DNA of 64,000 bases. Source: a virus. The translations under genes and the position numbers were made by a program. The stretch is taken from IMG/VR virus record IMGVR_UViG_3300002835_000049, positions 1 through 64,000 of that record, one strand, 5' to 3'. The notes under the pieces are model-generated. The model searched no databases, was not told the DNA's origin, and was given only the letters and a program-made list of their open reading frames with translations. Every line of letters begins with the position of its first letter. Position 1 is the first letter of the stretch. Below are positions 1-6,978 of this stretch, piece by piece.

Positions 1-57
1 CCAGATGGTGATATTCAATATTTACAAGCTAATAATACAGTAACAATATTTTCATAA
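1..57 (+). CDS. 3' end of a tandem copy of the surface protein downstream
   Basis: Only the last 18 codons lie in the window, ending at TAA 55-57. The first 48 bases are identical to 961-1008, the end of the next gene, so this is the tail of a paralogous gene. After position 48 the two copies use different last codons (Ile-Phe-Ser here, Ile-Ile-Glu-Ile downstream). Confidence 0.75.
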   Translation, partial: PDGDIQYLQANNTVTIFS

Positions 58-85
58 AATAATAATATTTATAAATAAAAATAAT

Positions 86-1021
86 ATGAAAGGTCAAAGA
101 TTAATAATTAGAAATAATGGTATAACAAAAATTATAATAAATTATCAAAATTTAAACGATTTCTCATTGAGGAATGGGGTAATATTAAACCCAAATCAAA
201 TTAGACACATATGGTGCGTTAAAGGAACTTTTACACACACATTTGGTGCGTTAGAGATAATATCAAATATTGATTGGCCGCCAGTTAAATCTGTTCGTAA
301 ATCACCAACACCAACACCTACACCAACACCTACTATAACTCCAACACCGACAAATACACCTACACCTACTATAACTCCAACGAACACACCAACACCAACA
401 CAATTACCGTTGTCGTTAAATTTAACATTCGATAATATTGAAAATACTAGTAGTTTTGTTCATGACCCTAATAATATTTCTGATTGGAATACATTCTTTG
501 ATTTACCTACCAATGGAAACCCATTTACAAGTGTAAATATTATTGGAAATGAGGTAAGTTTATTTGGAGGTAGTAATATTACAGTGAAAAATGATTTATT
601 TTCTAGTAGTGATTTAGTAGAAATTAATGATTACCTTGGATGTTTAATAATTGCTGGAAACTTTTCTTTTTATGATTGTAGTCTATTAAGTGTTGTTAAT
701 TTACCTGTTTTAACACAACTTGGTACATCTTGTTTAGAAAGTAGTGGAAATTTTCAACCAACCTTAATTGTTAATTTACCTTTAGTAACAACTATTGGAA
801 ATACTTGTTTTCAAGGAAGTCAAACAATGATAAATATTAATATATCAAGTTGTATTAATTTAGGAACTTCAGTAGCAAATAATAATATATTTAGATATAT
901 TACAGGACAAAATATTACCTTAACTATTCCAGCAACATTAATGACTTGTAATTCTGGTTCACCAGATGGTGATATTCAATATTTACAAGCTAATAATACA
1001 GTAACAATAATAGAAATATAA
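86..1021 (+). CDS. surface protein with Thr/Pro linker and LRR-like C-terminal domain
   Basis: The 311-residue product has an N-terminal beta-rich part (1-72), a Thr-Pro repeat linker (about 73-106) and a C-terminal domain (about 110-311). The C-terminal domain has spaced Leu, Asn and Cys resembling BspA-type leucine-rich repeats (segments such as SVVNLPVLTQLGTSCLE and LIVNLPLVTTIGNTCF). No signal peptide is seen. Extended Thr-Pro linkers joining beta domains are common in tail-fibre and host-recognition proteins of Bacteroidota phages, so a virion surface or receptor-binding role is likely but inferred. It follows a paralog in tandem, and a hairpin terminator lies just downstream. Confidence 0.8.
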   Translation: MKGQRLIIRNNGITKIIINYQNLNDFSLRNGVILNPNQIRHIWCVKGTFTHTFGALEIISNIDWPPVKSVRKSPTPTPTPTPTITPTPTNTPTPTITPTNTPTPTQLPLSLNLTFDNIENTSSFVHDPNNISDWNTFFDLPTNGNPFTSVNIIGNEVSLFGGSNITVKNDLFSSSDLVEINDYLGCLIIAGNFSFYDCSLLSVVNLPVLTQLGTSCLESSGNFQPTLIVNLPLVTTIGNTCFQGSQTMININISSCINLGTSVANNNIFRYITGQNITLTIPATLMTCNSGSPDGDIQYLQANNTVTIIEI

Positions 1022-1060
1022 ACATTATTTTCATAAAATAACGTAATTAATTAAATAAAA

Positions 1061-1090
1061 AAAACCCCCTCTGAAAAGAAGGGGTTTTTT
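1061..1090. terminator. bidirectional hairpin terminator
   Basis: An AACCCC/GGGGTT stem flanked by an A-run and a T-run sits between the ends of two convergent genes. The same core (CCCCTCTGAAAAGAAGGGG) recurs at about 36251-36275. Confidence 0.8.
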
Positions 1091-1116
1091 ATGAAACCTT
1101 GTTATTTGTTTATTTT

Positions 1117-1935
1117 TTAAAATTTAGTTCCACAAGATGAACAAAATTTATCAGAATCTTTTTTTCTTTTTTTACCACAATTCCCACAATACACTTTTAA
1201 GTCTTGTTTTTCAAAAACTTTTTGTGACTCCGGTAATATCTTCCATACAGAAGTAGAACATGAGTAGTGATTAAACGATTTATTTACCGTTTGGAATGAT
1301 TGGTCACTTTTACCACCTTTCTCAACTCTACCGGTCTCTAATGAATCCATAGTGACCTCTTTTTTATTTCCAATGAATTCTTTATTACTTAAACTACAAA
1401 TGTTTAAATTTCCCGATGAGGCATTAAACATTGTTGAATTAACCCCTGCTGTTAATGTACTGTACGATGCCGTTCCGGTTGTTGAACCAGCAAATCCATT
1501 AGTTGTAAATGTAACTCCACCAGTATTTGTTGAATAAGTATGGATTGGTCCATAATAACTAATATTATTTGTCCACACCGGTTGTTTATACTCATCAAAG
1601 AAGTCAATAACAACATCCCCATTTCCGGAGATGGCATCCAACACCTCATTTGATGTCCCGTCAACCTCATAAGTTTCAAACTTGAATTTACGAGCATCGT
1701 CAAGATATCTCTCAAGAAAAATTCGTTGTCCCGGTTTAAGAACAATCCCTCCTCCGGAGATATAATTTCCGTCAAGTTTAATTTTAGATAATACTGTGTT
1801 AGTGGAGGGATTAAATAATTCCAGTTGGAATTCATCCCCATTTTTAAGATAGACATTTTGTCCAACTTGTTTAAGACGTTTTTTGTCTTTTGTGATATAC
1901 GCACAAGGCGTACCTGTTTTTGTTTGGTAATACAT
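1117..1935 (-). CDS. hypothetical protein with C-terminal zinc ribbon
   Basis: The 272-residue protein has a beta-rich N-terminal half and a Thr/Ser/Gly-rich middle (about 135-185). It ends in a zinc ribbon with Cys250-x2-Cys253 and Cys265-x2-Cys268, inside VYCGNCGKK and FCSSCGTKF. The family is not recognised. Its place beside the surface proteins suggests a virion-associated role, but nothing in the sequence proves it. Confidence 0.8.
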   Translation of the reverse strand: MYYQTKTGTPCAYITKDKKRLKQVGQNVYLKNGDEFQLELFNPSTNTVLSKIKLDGNYISGGGIVLKPGQRIFLERYLDDARKFKFETYEVDGTSNEVLDAISGNGDVVIDFFDEYKQPVWTNNISYYGPIHTYSTNTGGVTFTTNGFAGSTTGTASYSTLTAGVNSTMFNASSGNLNICSLSNKEFIGNKKEVTMDSLETGRVEKGGKSDQSFQTVNKSFNHYSCSTSVWKILPESQKVFEKQDLKVYCGNCGKKRKKDSDKFCSSCGTKF

Positions 1936-2075
1936 AATTTCCTTATTTTATTTTTTATGTTTATTGAACTTCTCTTCGTTGGTATCAATTCCAACTCAAA
2001 TGCCACTTTGGACACGAGAACCTCAGCAACAAGGTTTCATTTATAAATATAAGGATGTTTTATTTTTTTGTAAAT

Positions 2076-2105
2076 AAAAAACCCCCAAGTTTCCTTGAAG
2101 GTTTT
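2076..2105 (-). terminator. terminator at the end of the tRNA belt
   Basis: On the minus strand CCTTCAAG and CTTGGGGG pair across a GAAA loop and are followed by TTTTTT. It lies downstream of the last tRNA in the direction of transcription. Confidence 0.65.
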
Positions 2106-2217
2106 ATGTAGGAGTTCCCGGGTATCTACACTGATTAACGACAATCAGACCATCGTTCGCGACCTGTAAGAGTCCAACGACTGATATTATACTATACTTA
2201 CACTCAAATATCTATTG

Positions 2218-2291
2218 TGGTCCCGGAGAATTACGATATCCCGACTTCTACATTATGAGTGTAGCACTCTAACCTCTGAGTTACGAGACCA
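2218..2291 (-). tRNA. tRNA-Met (CAT)
   Basis: Acceptor TGGTCTC pairs with GGGACCA, and the anticodon stem CTACA/TGTAG holds loop CTCATAA. The D-loop has GG. The T-arm is irregular, with one mismatch and loop TCGTAAT instead of TTCRANN. It could be an Ile tRNA read after lysidine modification. CCA is not encoded. Confidence 0.8.
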
Positions 2292-2330
2292 ATTATGGGT
2301 TTTTAATGAACCCATAAAACATATGTCAAT

Positions 2331-2564
2331 CTATTGGTGGTGCTTAATGTACCTCCCAAATTTATCAACCCTCACAGAGAGTTTCTCCAATCTAAAGTTC
2401 CAATTATCGAACTTTCCTAAGCCAGATTTTACTCTCGCCTGTTTAACCGCAGATACTTCTGCCTTCTCACGTCCTTTTTCCGTAGTTTCTACGAAAAAAG
2501 TGGGAGCCTGAACACCAGTCTTACTGGTAGGGACTACTCTCCAAATTCTCAATTTCTGAGTCAT
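2331..2564 (-). CDS. hypothetical protein, 77 aa, inside the tRNA belt
   Basis: This basic 77-residue protein begins MTQKLRIWRVVPTSK and carries a Lys/Glu-rich central helix. It fills the gap between tRNA-Met and tRNA-Leu on the same strand as the tRNAs. No family is recognised. It is kept because it fits the gap exactly and does not overlap a tRNA. Confidence 0.55.
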   Translation of the reverse strand: MTQKLRIWRVVPTSKTGVQAPTFFVETTEKGREKAEVSAVKQARVKSGLGKFDNWNFRLEKLSVRVDKFGRYIKHHQ

Positions 2565-2632
2565 AAATTTTAGCTAATAGCTAAAACTATGTGGAGTTGG
2601 GTTGGTTGTTTTTCATATTTTTAAATTTTTTG

Positions 2633-2712
2633 TATCCCCGGTGGGAGTCGAACCCACACGCCGAAGCAACAAGTCTTAAGCCTGTCGTGTATACCAGTTT
2701 CACCACGGAGAT
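2633..2712 (-). tRNA. tRNA-Leu (TAA)
   Basis: Acceptor ATCTCCG/CGGGGAT, anticodon loop CTTAAGA (TAA) and T-arm GTGGG-TTCGACT-CCCAC are visible. A short extra arm (TGCTTCGGC) fits class II leucine tRNAs. CCA is not encoded. Confidence 0.9.
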
Positions 2713-2927
2713 GTGTTCCCCCAATGAGATTAGTTTGGGGTAGATTTTTTCTGTTTTCCTATTCAAAAGTCGAGACGGTCTTACCCGCACATAAAAGTCA
2801 ACTATTACTTGGAGGTGAGTTAGTATGCTCCCTTTTCCCAAAGACCTCATCTGTAAAACCGTTTGAGGCGTCAGCCACATCATTATTTCGAACGATGCCA
2901 AATCATTGAGTATCTCTATCTCAATTG

Positions 2928-3007
2928 TAGTCAGGACAGGACTCGAACCTGTAATTCCGGTTAAACCCCTCGACGGGGCCGCGTCTATCCAATTCCGCCA
3001 CCCGACT
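2928..3007 (-). tRNA. Leu-type tRNA with abnormal anticodon loop
   Basis: Acceptor AGTCGGG/CCTGACT, a leucine-like D-arm (GTGGCGGAATTGG) and T-arm ACAGG-TTCGAGT-CCTGT are clear. The anticodon arm folds as GCCCC/GGGGT around only five bases (GTCGA), so no anticodon can be assigned with the standard seven-base loop. It may be a decayed copy or may use an alternative fold. Confidence 0.65.
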
Positions 3008-3081
3008 ATTTTCCCGTCTTTCCGAGATGTCAACTACTTACCAATTAGCCTCATTGGTCAATCCTCTTATAGTCGATTTTG

Positions 3082-3158
3082 ATGGTAAGGTGGGATTCGA
3101 ACCCACATCCTTTCAGCCAATTAAGACCGAACGCTTTCGCCGTTTGAGCTTCTTACCA
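3082..3158 (-). tRNA. tRNA with enlarged anticodon arm, identity unclear
   Basis: A perfect acceptor TGGTAAG/CTTACCA and T-arm GTGGG-TTCGAAT-CCCAC are present. The anticodon arm is 20 rather than 17 nt: TTCGGTC and GGCTGAA pair around TTAATT. TAA or CTT could be read as anticodon depending on the register, so no amino acid is assigned. Confidence 0.65.
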
Positions 3159-3390
3159 AACATTTTGGAAAAACTTGATGATTACGTTTACCATCTTCGA
3201 CTTGAGTTTGTCTTATTCATTTTCCCATTTTTTTTTGAGAGATTTCCCTGTAAAATACAGTCAATCTCGTCCTAAACCAAATCATTCTTTCTTTTAAGGT
3301 TAAGAAACATTTAACTACCTATTTGACACCACTGACTTTTCTTAACTACAAAAAACAGACTCTCAAACTGAACCCCGGAAAAACGACTCG

Positions 3391-3463
3391 AGCTTCCGAC
3401 CGGTCTCGAACCGACAACTTCGACCTTACAAGGGACGCACTCTACCAATTGAGTTACGGAAGC
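3391..3463 (-). tRNA. tRNA-Thr (TGT)
   Basis: Perfect acceptor GCTTCCG/CGGAAGC, D-loop with GG, anticodon loop CTTGTAA (TGT), and T-arm with TTCGAGA. Confidence 0.92.
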
Positions 3464-3815
3464 CTGTTGCAGAGTATTTTTTTTAAGTAGAAGTCAACTC
3501 TGTCTCTTAAACTACTAAAAGAAACTGTCCAAGGTCTATCCTGCTTTCGCTGTCCAGATTTTTCTCTGTTTCTTAAAACATCATCACTTCGGCCACATTG
3601 GGAGAACCGCAGTTCCCACGTAGTTTAAGGAGGTAGTTGGCGGCGTATCACACCGAGTTATGATAATGTATTAAAAAAAAAACCAACAACCGGATTTGAA
3701 ACTTACCTACGCACAGTGAGGTATCCGGTCTTCATCGTTCGCATTGCCTAATCATTGAGTACTATTTCATTTCGGCTGCCGTGCGTGTCATTAGTGATGG
3801 TTTTAATCTTTATTG
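3464..3815. other. 352-nt gap in the tRNA belt without a gene
   Basis: No ORF or tRNA can be supported. There are short self-complementary stretches (for example CCGGAT at 3692 with ATCCGG at about 3725), so a structured transcript spacer is possible, but no closing stem as convincing as in the later gaps was found. Confidence 0.4.
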
Positions 3816-3888
3816 TACCCCAGGAGGGAATCGAACCCTCAAAATCTTGTGCCTAAAACAAGCGTGTCTACCGTTCCACCACCGGGGC
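3816..3888 (-). tRNA. tRNA-Leu (TAG)
   Basis: Anticodon stem CTTGT/ACAAG holds loop TTTAGGC (TAG). Acceptor GCCCCGG/CTGGGGT and T-arm GAGGG-TTCGATT-CCCTC are present. The variable loop is short for a leucine tRNA, which is odd. Confidence 0.85.
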
Positions 3889-3998
3889 GTTTTGGTGGGT
3901 CTCGACCCCACCTGTTTGAATTACTTGTTGATTCCTCTTACTTTTCTCACCTAACTAGTATGTGGTGTGTAAAACCAATCTACCATCACTCAACCCAT

Positions 3999-4262
3999 TT
4001 ACTTCGTCTCAATAATATTATAGGTTCCTTGAACCATTCCGAAACTTGAATCCTCGTGGAATTTGTAAGTCTCAGGGACTTCTCCTTCTCTCATAGGCCT
4101 TGAAACAGTCCAAAGATGTTCATCTTTCCAAGTAACGTTTACCAACTTTTCACCCTGAGGTAATTTGATGGTTCCGGTCCCTCCAAAACTTTTCACTCTT
4201 TGATTCTCTGTACAAGATGCCAAAGATACTAATAATATTAAACTTAAAACAACTTTTTTCAT
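3999..4262 (-). CDS. small lipoprotein
   Basis: The 87-residue protein starts MKKVVLSLILLVSLASC, a type II signal peptide with a LASC lipobox, so the mature part would begin at Cys17 and be membrane anchored. The remaining 70 residues are polar and not recognised. It sits between tRNAs. A lipoprotein made during infection could act in lysis or superinfection exclusion, but this is inference. Confidence 0.8.
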   Translation of the reverse strand: MKKVVLSLILLVSLASCTENQRVKSFGGTGTIKLPQGEKLVNVTWKDEHLWTVSRPMREGEVPETYKFHEDSSFGMVQGTYNIIETK

Positions 4263-4290
4263 AAAAATAACAAATAAAATTAAAAAATTG

Positions 4291-4362
4291 TGACCCCACA
4301 GGGATTCGAACCCCGATTGAAAGCTTAGAAGGCTTTAGTCCTATCCGTTGAACGATGGAGCC
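4291..4362 (-). tRNA. tRNA-Arg (TCT)
   Basis: Acceptor GGCTCCA/TGGGGTC, anticodon stem AAAGC/GCTTT with loop CTTCTAA (TCT), D-loop AACGGATA and T-loop TTCGAAT. Confidence 0.92.
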
Positions 4363-4366
4363 AAAG

Positions 4367-4440
4367 AGCAACATGCCGGTCTCGAACCGGCCTTATTTCA
4401 CATTGGAAGTGTGATGCCATACCTACTAGGCGAATGTTGC
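4367..4440 (-). tRNA. tRNA-Gly (TCC)
   Basis: Perfect acceptor GCAACAT/ATGTTGC, anticodon loop CTTCCAA (TCC) on stem TCACA/TGTGA, and T-loop TTCGAGA. Confidence 0.92.
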
Positions 4441-4444
4441 AGTT

Positions 4445-4522
4445 TAGATGAACTTCGGACTTGTGTACCGAAATGAGACCCAATAATTAAATCACTAACC
4501 CTAGGTGTGGTCTATTCATCTA
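4445..4522. ncRNA. candidate structured segment closed by TAGATGAA/TTCATCTA
   Basis: An 8-bp perfect closing stem encloses 62 nt with inner complementary pairs (CGG/CCG and AGACC/GGTCT). At 78 nt it is tRNA-sized and directly follows tRNA-Gly, but no anticodon arm or canonical T-loop is seen. It could be a decayed tRNA or another small RNA. Confidence 0.4.
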
Positions 4523-4573
4523 TTTTTTTAAACTTATACCTTGAAAATAAATTTAAATTTTAAACTTGTAAGT

Positions 4574-4747
4574 TTAAACTTTTGTTTTAAGGTTGTTGAT
4601 TTCTCTCTCAATTCTTTTCTTATCAGAATCAGTTAAAGGAATCTTGGTATTCATAGTACCCTTTTCGGTTTTTACACCATTTTTTAATTGTTTCTCCAAC
4701 ACTTCAAGAACTCTTTGTTGTCTTGACCTTTTCGCTACTGTAGCCAT
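4574..4747 (-). CDS. small basic coiled-coil protein, 57 aa
   Basis: The product reads MATVAKRSRQQRVLEVLEKQ and ends in a charged helix (SDKKRIEREINNLKTK). It is predicted all-helical and basic. It lies on the tRNA strand between tRNA-Gly and tRNA-Met. A 9-bp palindromic hairpin (TTTAAACTT/AAGTTTAAA) overlaps its stop and may end its transcript. No family is recognised. Confidence 0.7.
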   Translation of the reverse strand: MATVAKRSRQQRVLEVLEKQLKNGVKTEKGTMNTKIPLTDSDKKRIEREINNLKTKV

Positions 4748-4770
4748 ACGGATTTAGTTATTAAATTAGT

Positions 4771-4841
4771 AGCGTAGGGCAGGTAACGCTCCTGCTTTAG
4801 TCGGCTTATGAGACCGATGAGATACTATACCTCCCCCTCGC
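4771..4841 (-). tRNA. tRNA-Met or Ile2 (CAT) with rewired elbow
   Basis: Anticodon stem TCGGT/GCCGA holds CTCATAA (CAT). The T-arm GCAGG-AGCGTTA-CCTGC has a non-canonical loop, and the D-loop GTATAGTAT lacks GG. The acceptor GCGAGGG/CCTACGC has one A-A mismatch. Confidence 0.8.
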
Positions 4842-4849
4842 GATGTTAG

Positions 4850-4946
4850 CTGATTAATAAGGATTTGAACCTTATTCCTGTTTCCACCCTCGGTCTCGCA
4901 TAATTCGGACCTAATAGCTTCTACCGTGCTCCATACACCATAATCA
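4850..4946 (-). tRNA. anomalous 97-nt tRNA-like element
   Basis: Acceptor TGATTAT/TTAATCA (6 of 7 pairs), a D-arm GTG-TATGGAG-CAC and a canonical T-arm TAAGG-TTCAAAT-CCTTA are visible. The 51-nt middle is too long for a class II tRNA and gives no standard anticodon arm, although GGTC and GACC can pair. A second isolated T-arm (GATGG, loop TTCGAAA) lies just upstream at about 4953-4970. It may be a pseudogene. Confidence 0.4.
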
Positions 4947-4998
4947 ATCGATGGTTTCGAACCCATCAGTCTTAAAATTAATTACTTCTTAAGATTTG

Positions 4999-5069
4999 CG
5001 GTCTATGACGGTAACGCTCCGTCTACTCAACAGTGACAGTGTTGGATGATGCTTCTTCACTAATAGACC
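4999..5069 (-). tRNA. tRNA-Asp (GTC) with rewired elbow
   Basis: Perfect acceptor GGTCTAT/ATAGACC and anticodon stem CAACA/TGTTG with loop CTGTCAC (GTC). The D-loop is AGAAGCA without GG, and the T-loop is AGCGTTA on stem GACGG/CCGTC. Confidence 0.88.
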
Positions 5070-5127
5070 TTGTTTTTATTCTCTACAAAGATAGTCATTA
5101 AGTTTTTAATAACCAAATTTATTTTTG

Positions 5128-5199
5128 TGGAGGTACACGGTAACGCTCCGTGTTCTGTGATTTGCAAAACCACTGTAATTGCTTTTATACGATACCCCC
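5128..5199 (-). tRNA. tRNA-Ala (TGC) with rewired elbow
   Basis: Acceptor GGGGGTA/TACCTCC, anticodon stem GTGGT/ATCAC with loop TTTGCAA (TGC), T-arm CACGG-AGCGTTA-CCGTG, and a D-loop containing AAAGCA instead of GG. Confidence 0.88.
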
Positions 5200-5263
5200 G
5201 TTTATTCGTCTTTCCGAATCGTCAACATTGTGTAATTAGGGGACACGTTGTTCATAACCCTTG

Positions 5264-5335
5264 TACTGCCACGGAGAATCGAACTCCGATTTTATGGATG
5301 AAAACCATATATCCTGACCGTTAGATGATGGCAGC
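5264..5335 (-). tRNA. tRNA-Glu (TTC)
   Basis: Acceptor GCTGCCA/TGGCAGT, anticodon stem TATGG/CCATA with loop TTTTCAT (TTC), D-loop with GG and T-loop TTCGATT. Confidence 0.92.
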
Positions 5336-5440
5336 GAATTTTGGATAGATGAGGTTCTATCCGGACCAGGACCTTCTCCCTTGGGAGATGTCATTTTAAT
5401 ATTACCAATATTTCAATTAACTTGTTTCTTTTTGATGGTA

Positions 5441-5471
5441 CAAAGATAATACTTTATTTCATTATACCAAA
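5441..5471 (-). promoter_or_regulatory. Bacteroidota-type promoter upstream of the first tRNA block
   Basis: On the minus strand TTTG (5468-5471) is followed after 19 bp by TATCTTTG (5441-5448), matching the Bacteroidota primary sigma consensus TTTG/TAnnTTTG. It points into tRNA-Glu, Ala and Asp. Confidence 0.8.
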
Positions 5472-5473
5472 CT

Positions 5474-5581
5474 TTATTCTTCTTTTTTTTCTGTTGAATC
5501 ATCCTCAACTAAAACATTTTTCAATCCGTAGGTTACTCCCAATATCGGTGAGTAATCCATAACCAATTCTTCTCTAATCAT
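5474..5581 (-). CDS. small hypothetical protein, 35 aa
   Basis: A 35-codon ORF starts MIREELVMDYSPILGVTYG and ends in an acidic, lysine-mixed tail. The promoter above overlaps its 3' end. There is no homology I can name. The peptide composition is ordinary, so it is kept with moderate confidence. Confidence 0.5.
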   Translation of the reverse strand: MIREELVMDYSPILGVTYGLKNVLVEDDSTEKKEE

Positions 5582-5589
5582 AATAATTA

Positions 5590-5700
5590 TTATTTTTTTG
5601 TTATTTTATCAACATATCCTTTACCTAGAACTACCAATACCACTAAACATACCAATAATCCCCCCATTATAACAATTATTTGTTCTCCTGTATAATCCAT
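5590..5700 (-). CDS. small single-pass membrane protein, 36 aa
   Basis: Starting at the internal Met 5700 (MDYTGEQIIVIMGGLLVCLV), the product has one hydrophobic helix and a basic C-terminus. A longer frame to 5820 exists but would overlap 104 nt of the lipoprotein gene, and its extra part is not convincing. AAAGAT precedes the chosen start. Confidence 0.6.
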   Translation of the reverse strand: MDYTGEQIIVIMGGLLVCLVVLVVLGKGYVDKITKK

Positions 5701-5716
5701 ATCTTTAATTTGTTTT

Positions 5717-5947
5717 TTACCAATTATTGGTGTTATAAATACAAAATTGTGAACCCACTTGGGCGTTTCTCCAATCATTCGGGTATAGATAAAACAATTT
5801 ATCGTCTCCGGTACATTCATTTCTAATTACAACAGAATAATCTCGTACTCTATTACTAATTACTAACCCACAATTACAACTCACATATCCATCAACAGAA
5901 CAAGATAAGAATAGTGGGATGACCATAATTAAAATCAATTTTTTCAT
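5717..5947 (-). CDS. small lipoprotein, 76 aa
   Basis: MKKLILIMVIPLFLSCS is a lipoprotein signal with a lipobox at FLSC. The mature part is short, rich in Cys and Asn, and of unknown function. It lies upstream of the small membrane protein, and the pair resembles the arrangement of phage envelope or lysis accessory proteins. Confidence 0.75.
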   Translation of the reverse strand: MKKLILIMVIPLFLSCSVDGYVSCNCGLVISNRVRDYSVVIRNECTGDDKLFYLYPNDWRNAQVGSQFCIYNTNNW

Positions 5948-5967
5948 AAATTATTTCTTTTAAACTT

Positions 5968-6153
5968 CTAATTCCAATCTTCATATTCTACACTACCATC
6001 ATCATCCCAAGCGTCTTCCTCTTCATCTTCATCCTTTAATCCACACTCACCTCTAAAATCTAAGTAAGGTATCATATCATCTTCGTGACCATTCTTTTGA
6101 TGTTTCTCCCAAGATTCTCTACATTTTTCTTCTGTCATGATTTCTTGTTTCAT
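5968..6153 (-). CDS. acidic hypothetical protein, 61 aa
   Basis: The product begins MKQEIMTEEKCRESWEKHQK and ends in a stretch almost purely of Asp and Glu. A strong promoter lies 18-48 bp upstream. A DNA mimic or small inhibitor is conceivable for so acidic a protein, but there is no direct evidence. Confidence 0.65.
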   Translation of the reverse strand: MKQEIMTEEKCRESWEKHQKNGHEDDMIPYLDFRGECGLKDEDEEEDAWDDDGSVEYEDWN

Positions 6154-6170
6154 AATCCTTTTATTTGATA

Positions 6171-6201
6171 CAAAGGTAATACATTATTTCATTCTGCCAA
6201 A
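6171..6201 (-). promoter_or_regulatory. Bacteroidota-type promoter
   Basis: Minus-strand TTTG (6198-6201), 19 bp, TACCTTTG (6171-6178). It drives the acidic protein and lipoprotein block. Confidence 0.8.
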
Positions 6202-6475
6202 TAAAAACCAAAAAAAAATCCACCTTTTTTTGAAGATGGATTTTAAAATATTTTTTTACTTAAATATATATCATACCATCGACTTCCAAGTTGTATCTCT
6301 ACCCTCAGTTCCCGCTATCGTAAGTAATATGTTTAAAGTTTGCATTTTTTGTGTTATTGTAATTTCTTATAAATATACGCTAATTTACCAAAGTGTCAAG
6401 TGATTTTAAAATTAATTTTTTAATTAATCTCAATTTCAAGATATTTATAGTAAATAAACTTTTAAAAATTCAATT

Positions 6476-6640
6476 ATGAATAAAGAACAAATTTTTGGTG
6501 TTATTCGCCACGTATTCACTGCCATTGGTGGTATTGTCATTGCACAAGGGTATATATCTGATAGTATGTACACTGAATTATCCGGAGCGGTATTAACATT
6601 AACTGGTGTAATTTGGTCAATTGTTTCTAAAAAACAGTAG
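6476..6640 (+). CDS. putative holin, 54 aa
   Basis: The product (MNKEQIFGVIRHVFTAIGGI...) has two hydrophobic segments, about residues 9-25 and 35-50, around a short polar turn, and a basic tail SKKQ. This is the layout of the small Pam3-gp28-type holins, which often read RHxxTxxGG near the N-terminus. It would form pores in the inner membrane at lysis. It is one of few plus-strand genes here and has its own terminator. The endolysin gene is far away at 34540. Confidence 0.8.
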   Translation: MNKEQIFGVIRHVFTAIGGIVIAQGYISDSMYTELSGAVLTLTGVIWSIVSKKQ

Positions 6641-6653
6641 TATAATAAACAGA

Positions 6654-6684
6654 AAAAAGGTTAGAGAAATCTAACCTTTTTTTT
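6654..6684 (+). terminator. terminator of the holin gene
   Basis: AAAAAGGTTAG and CTAACCTTTTT pair around AGAAAT and are followed by a T-run. Confidence 0.85.
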
Positions 6685-6708
6685 ATGCCTATAAGTTAAA
6701 TAAAAAAA

Positions 6709-6912
6709 GTTTAACAACCCCGCCCTCGGGTCGTAGCGGGCAACTTGAGAATCACTTCTCGTGGGAATTCCGGAATTGGTTGTGTTCCTCACCGGCGTAC
6801 CAGTCCTTATTTATCCTTTACCGTATTTCTACGGTGCTACTGTTGGGAGGTCACCCCTATCAACACAACTAGTCCATTAGTTTTTTAGAGTATGGACACC
6901 CCGGTTGTTAAA
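6709..6912 (-). ncRNA. candidate ornate structured RNA, about 204 nt
   Basis: The segment is closed by a perfect 11-bp stem (GTTTAACAACC at 6709-6719 with GGTTGTTAAAC at 6902-6912). Inside, on the minus strand, are GTTGTGTT/AACACAAC (8 bp), GTCCAT/ATGGAC, ACCGTA-GAAA-TACGGT, ACTGG-TACG-CCGGT, GAGAA-GTGA-TTCTC and a GC-rich hairpin. Several loops are GNRA or UNCG tetraloops, as expected of a selected RNA fold. No ORF is supported. The strand is inferred from the tetraloop sense and the flanking tRNAs. Confidence 0.7.
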
Positions 6913-6978
6913 CTTTTTAATTTACATTCACCGTATTTCTACGGCGATAATCGCCGGTATCTCACCGTATTAATAAAT

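Noticed and set aside
196-387. Minus-strand frame of alternating Gly and Val
   Set aside because: It is the shadow of the Thr-Pro repeat linker in the plus-strand gene.
2587-3275. Open frames of 60-150 codons across the tRNA belt (for example 2587-3033, 3027-3275, 4150-4374, 4766-4966, 5070-5324, 7115-7370, 14070-14761)
   Set aside because: They lie over tRNAs or structured gaps on either strand and owe their length to repeated tRNA arms such as TTCGAATCC. They have no plausible protein composition.
6709-6912. Group I intron or tmRNA
   Set aside because: I could not find a P7/P3 core, a guanosine site, a flanking exon, or a tmRNA-like tag reading frame and alanine acceptor.
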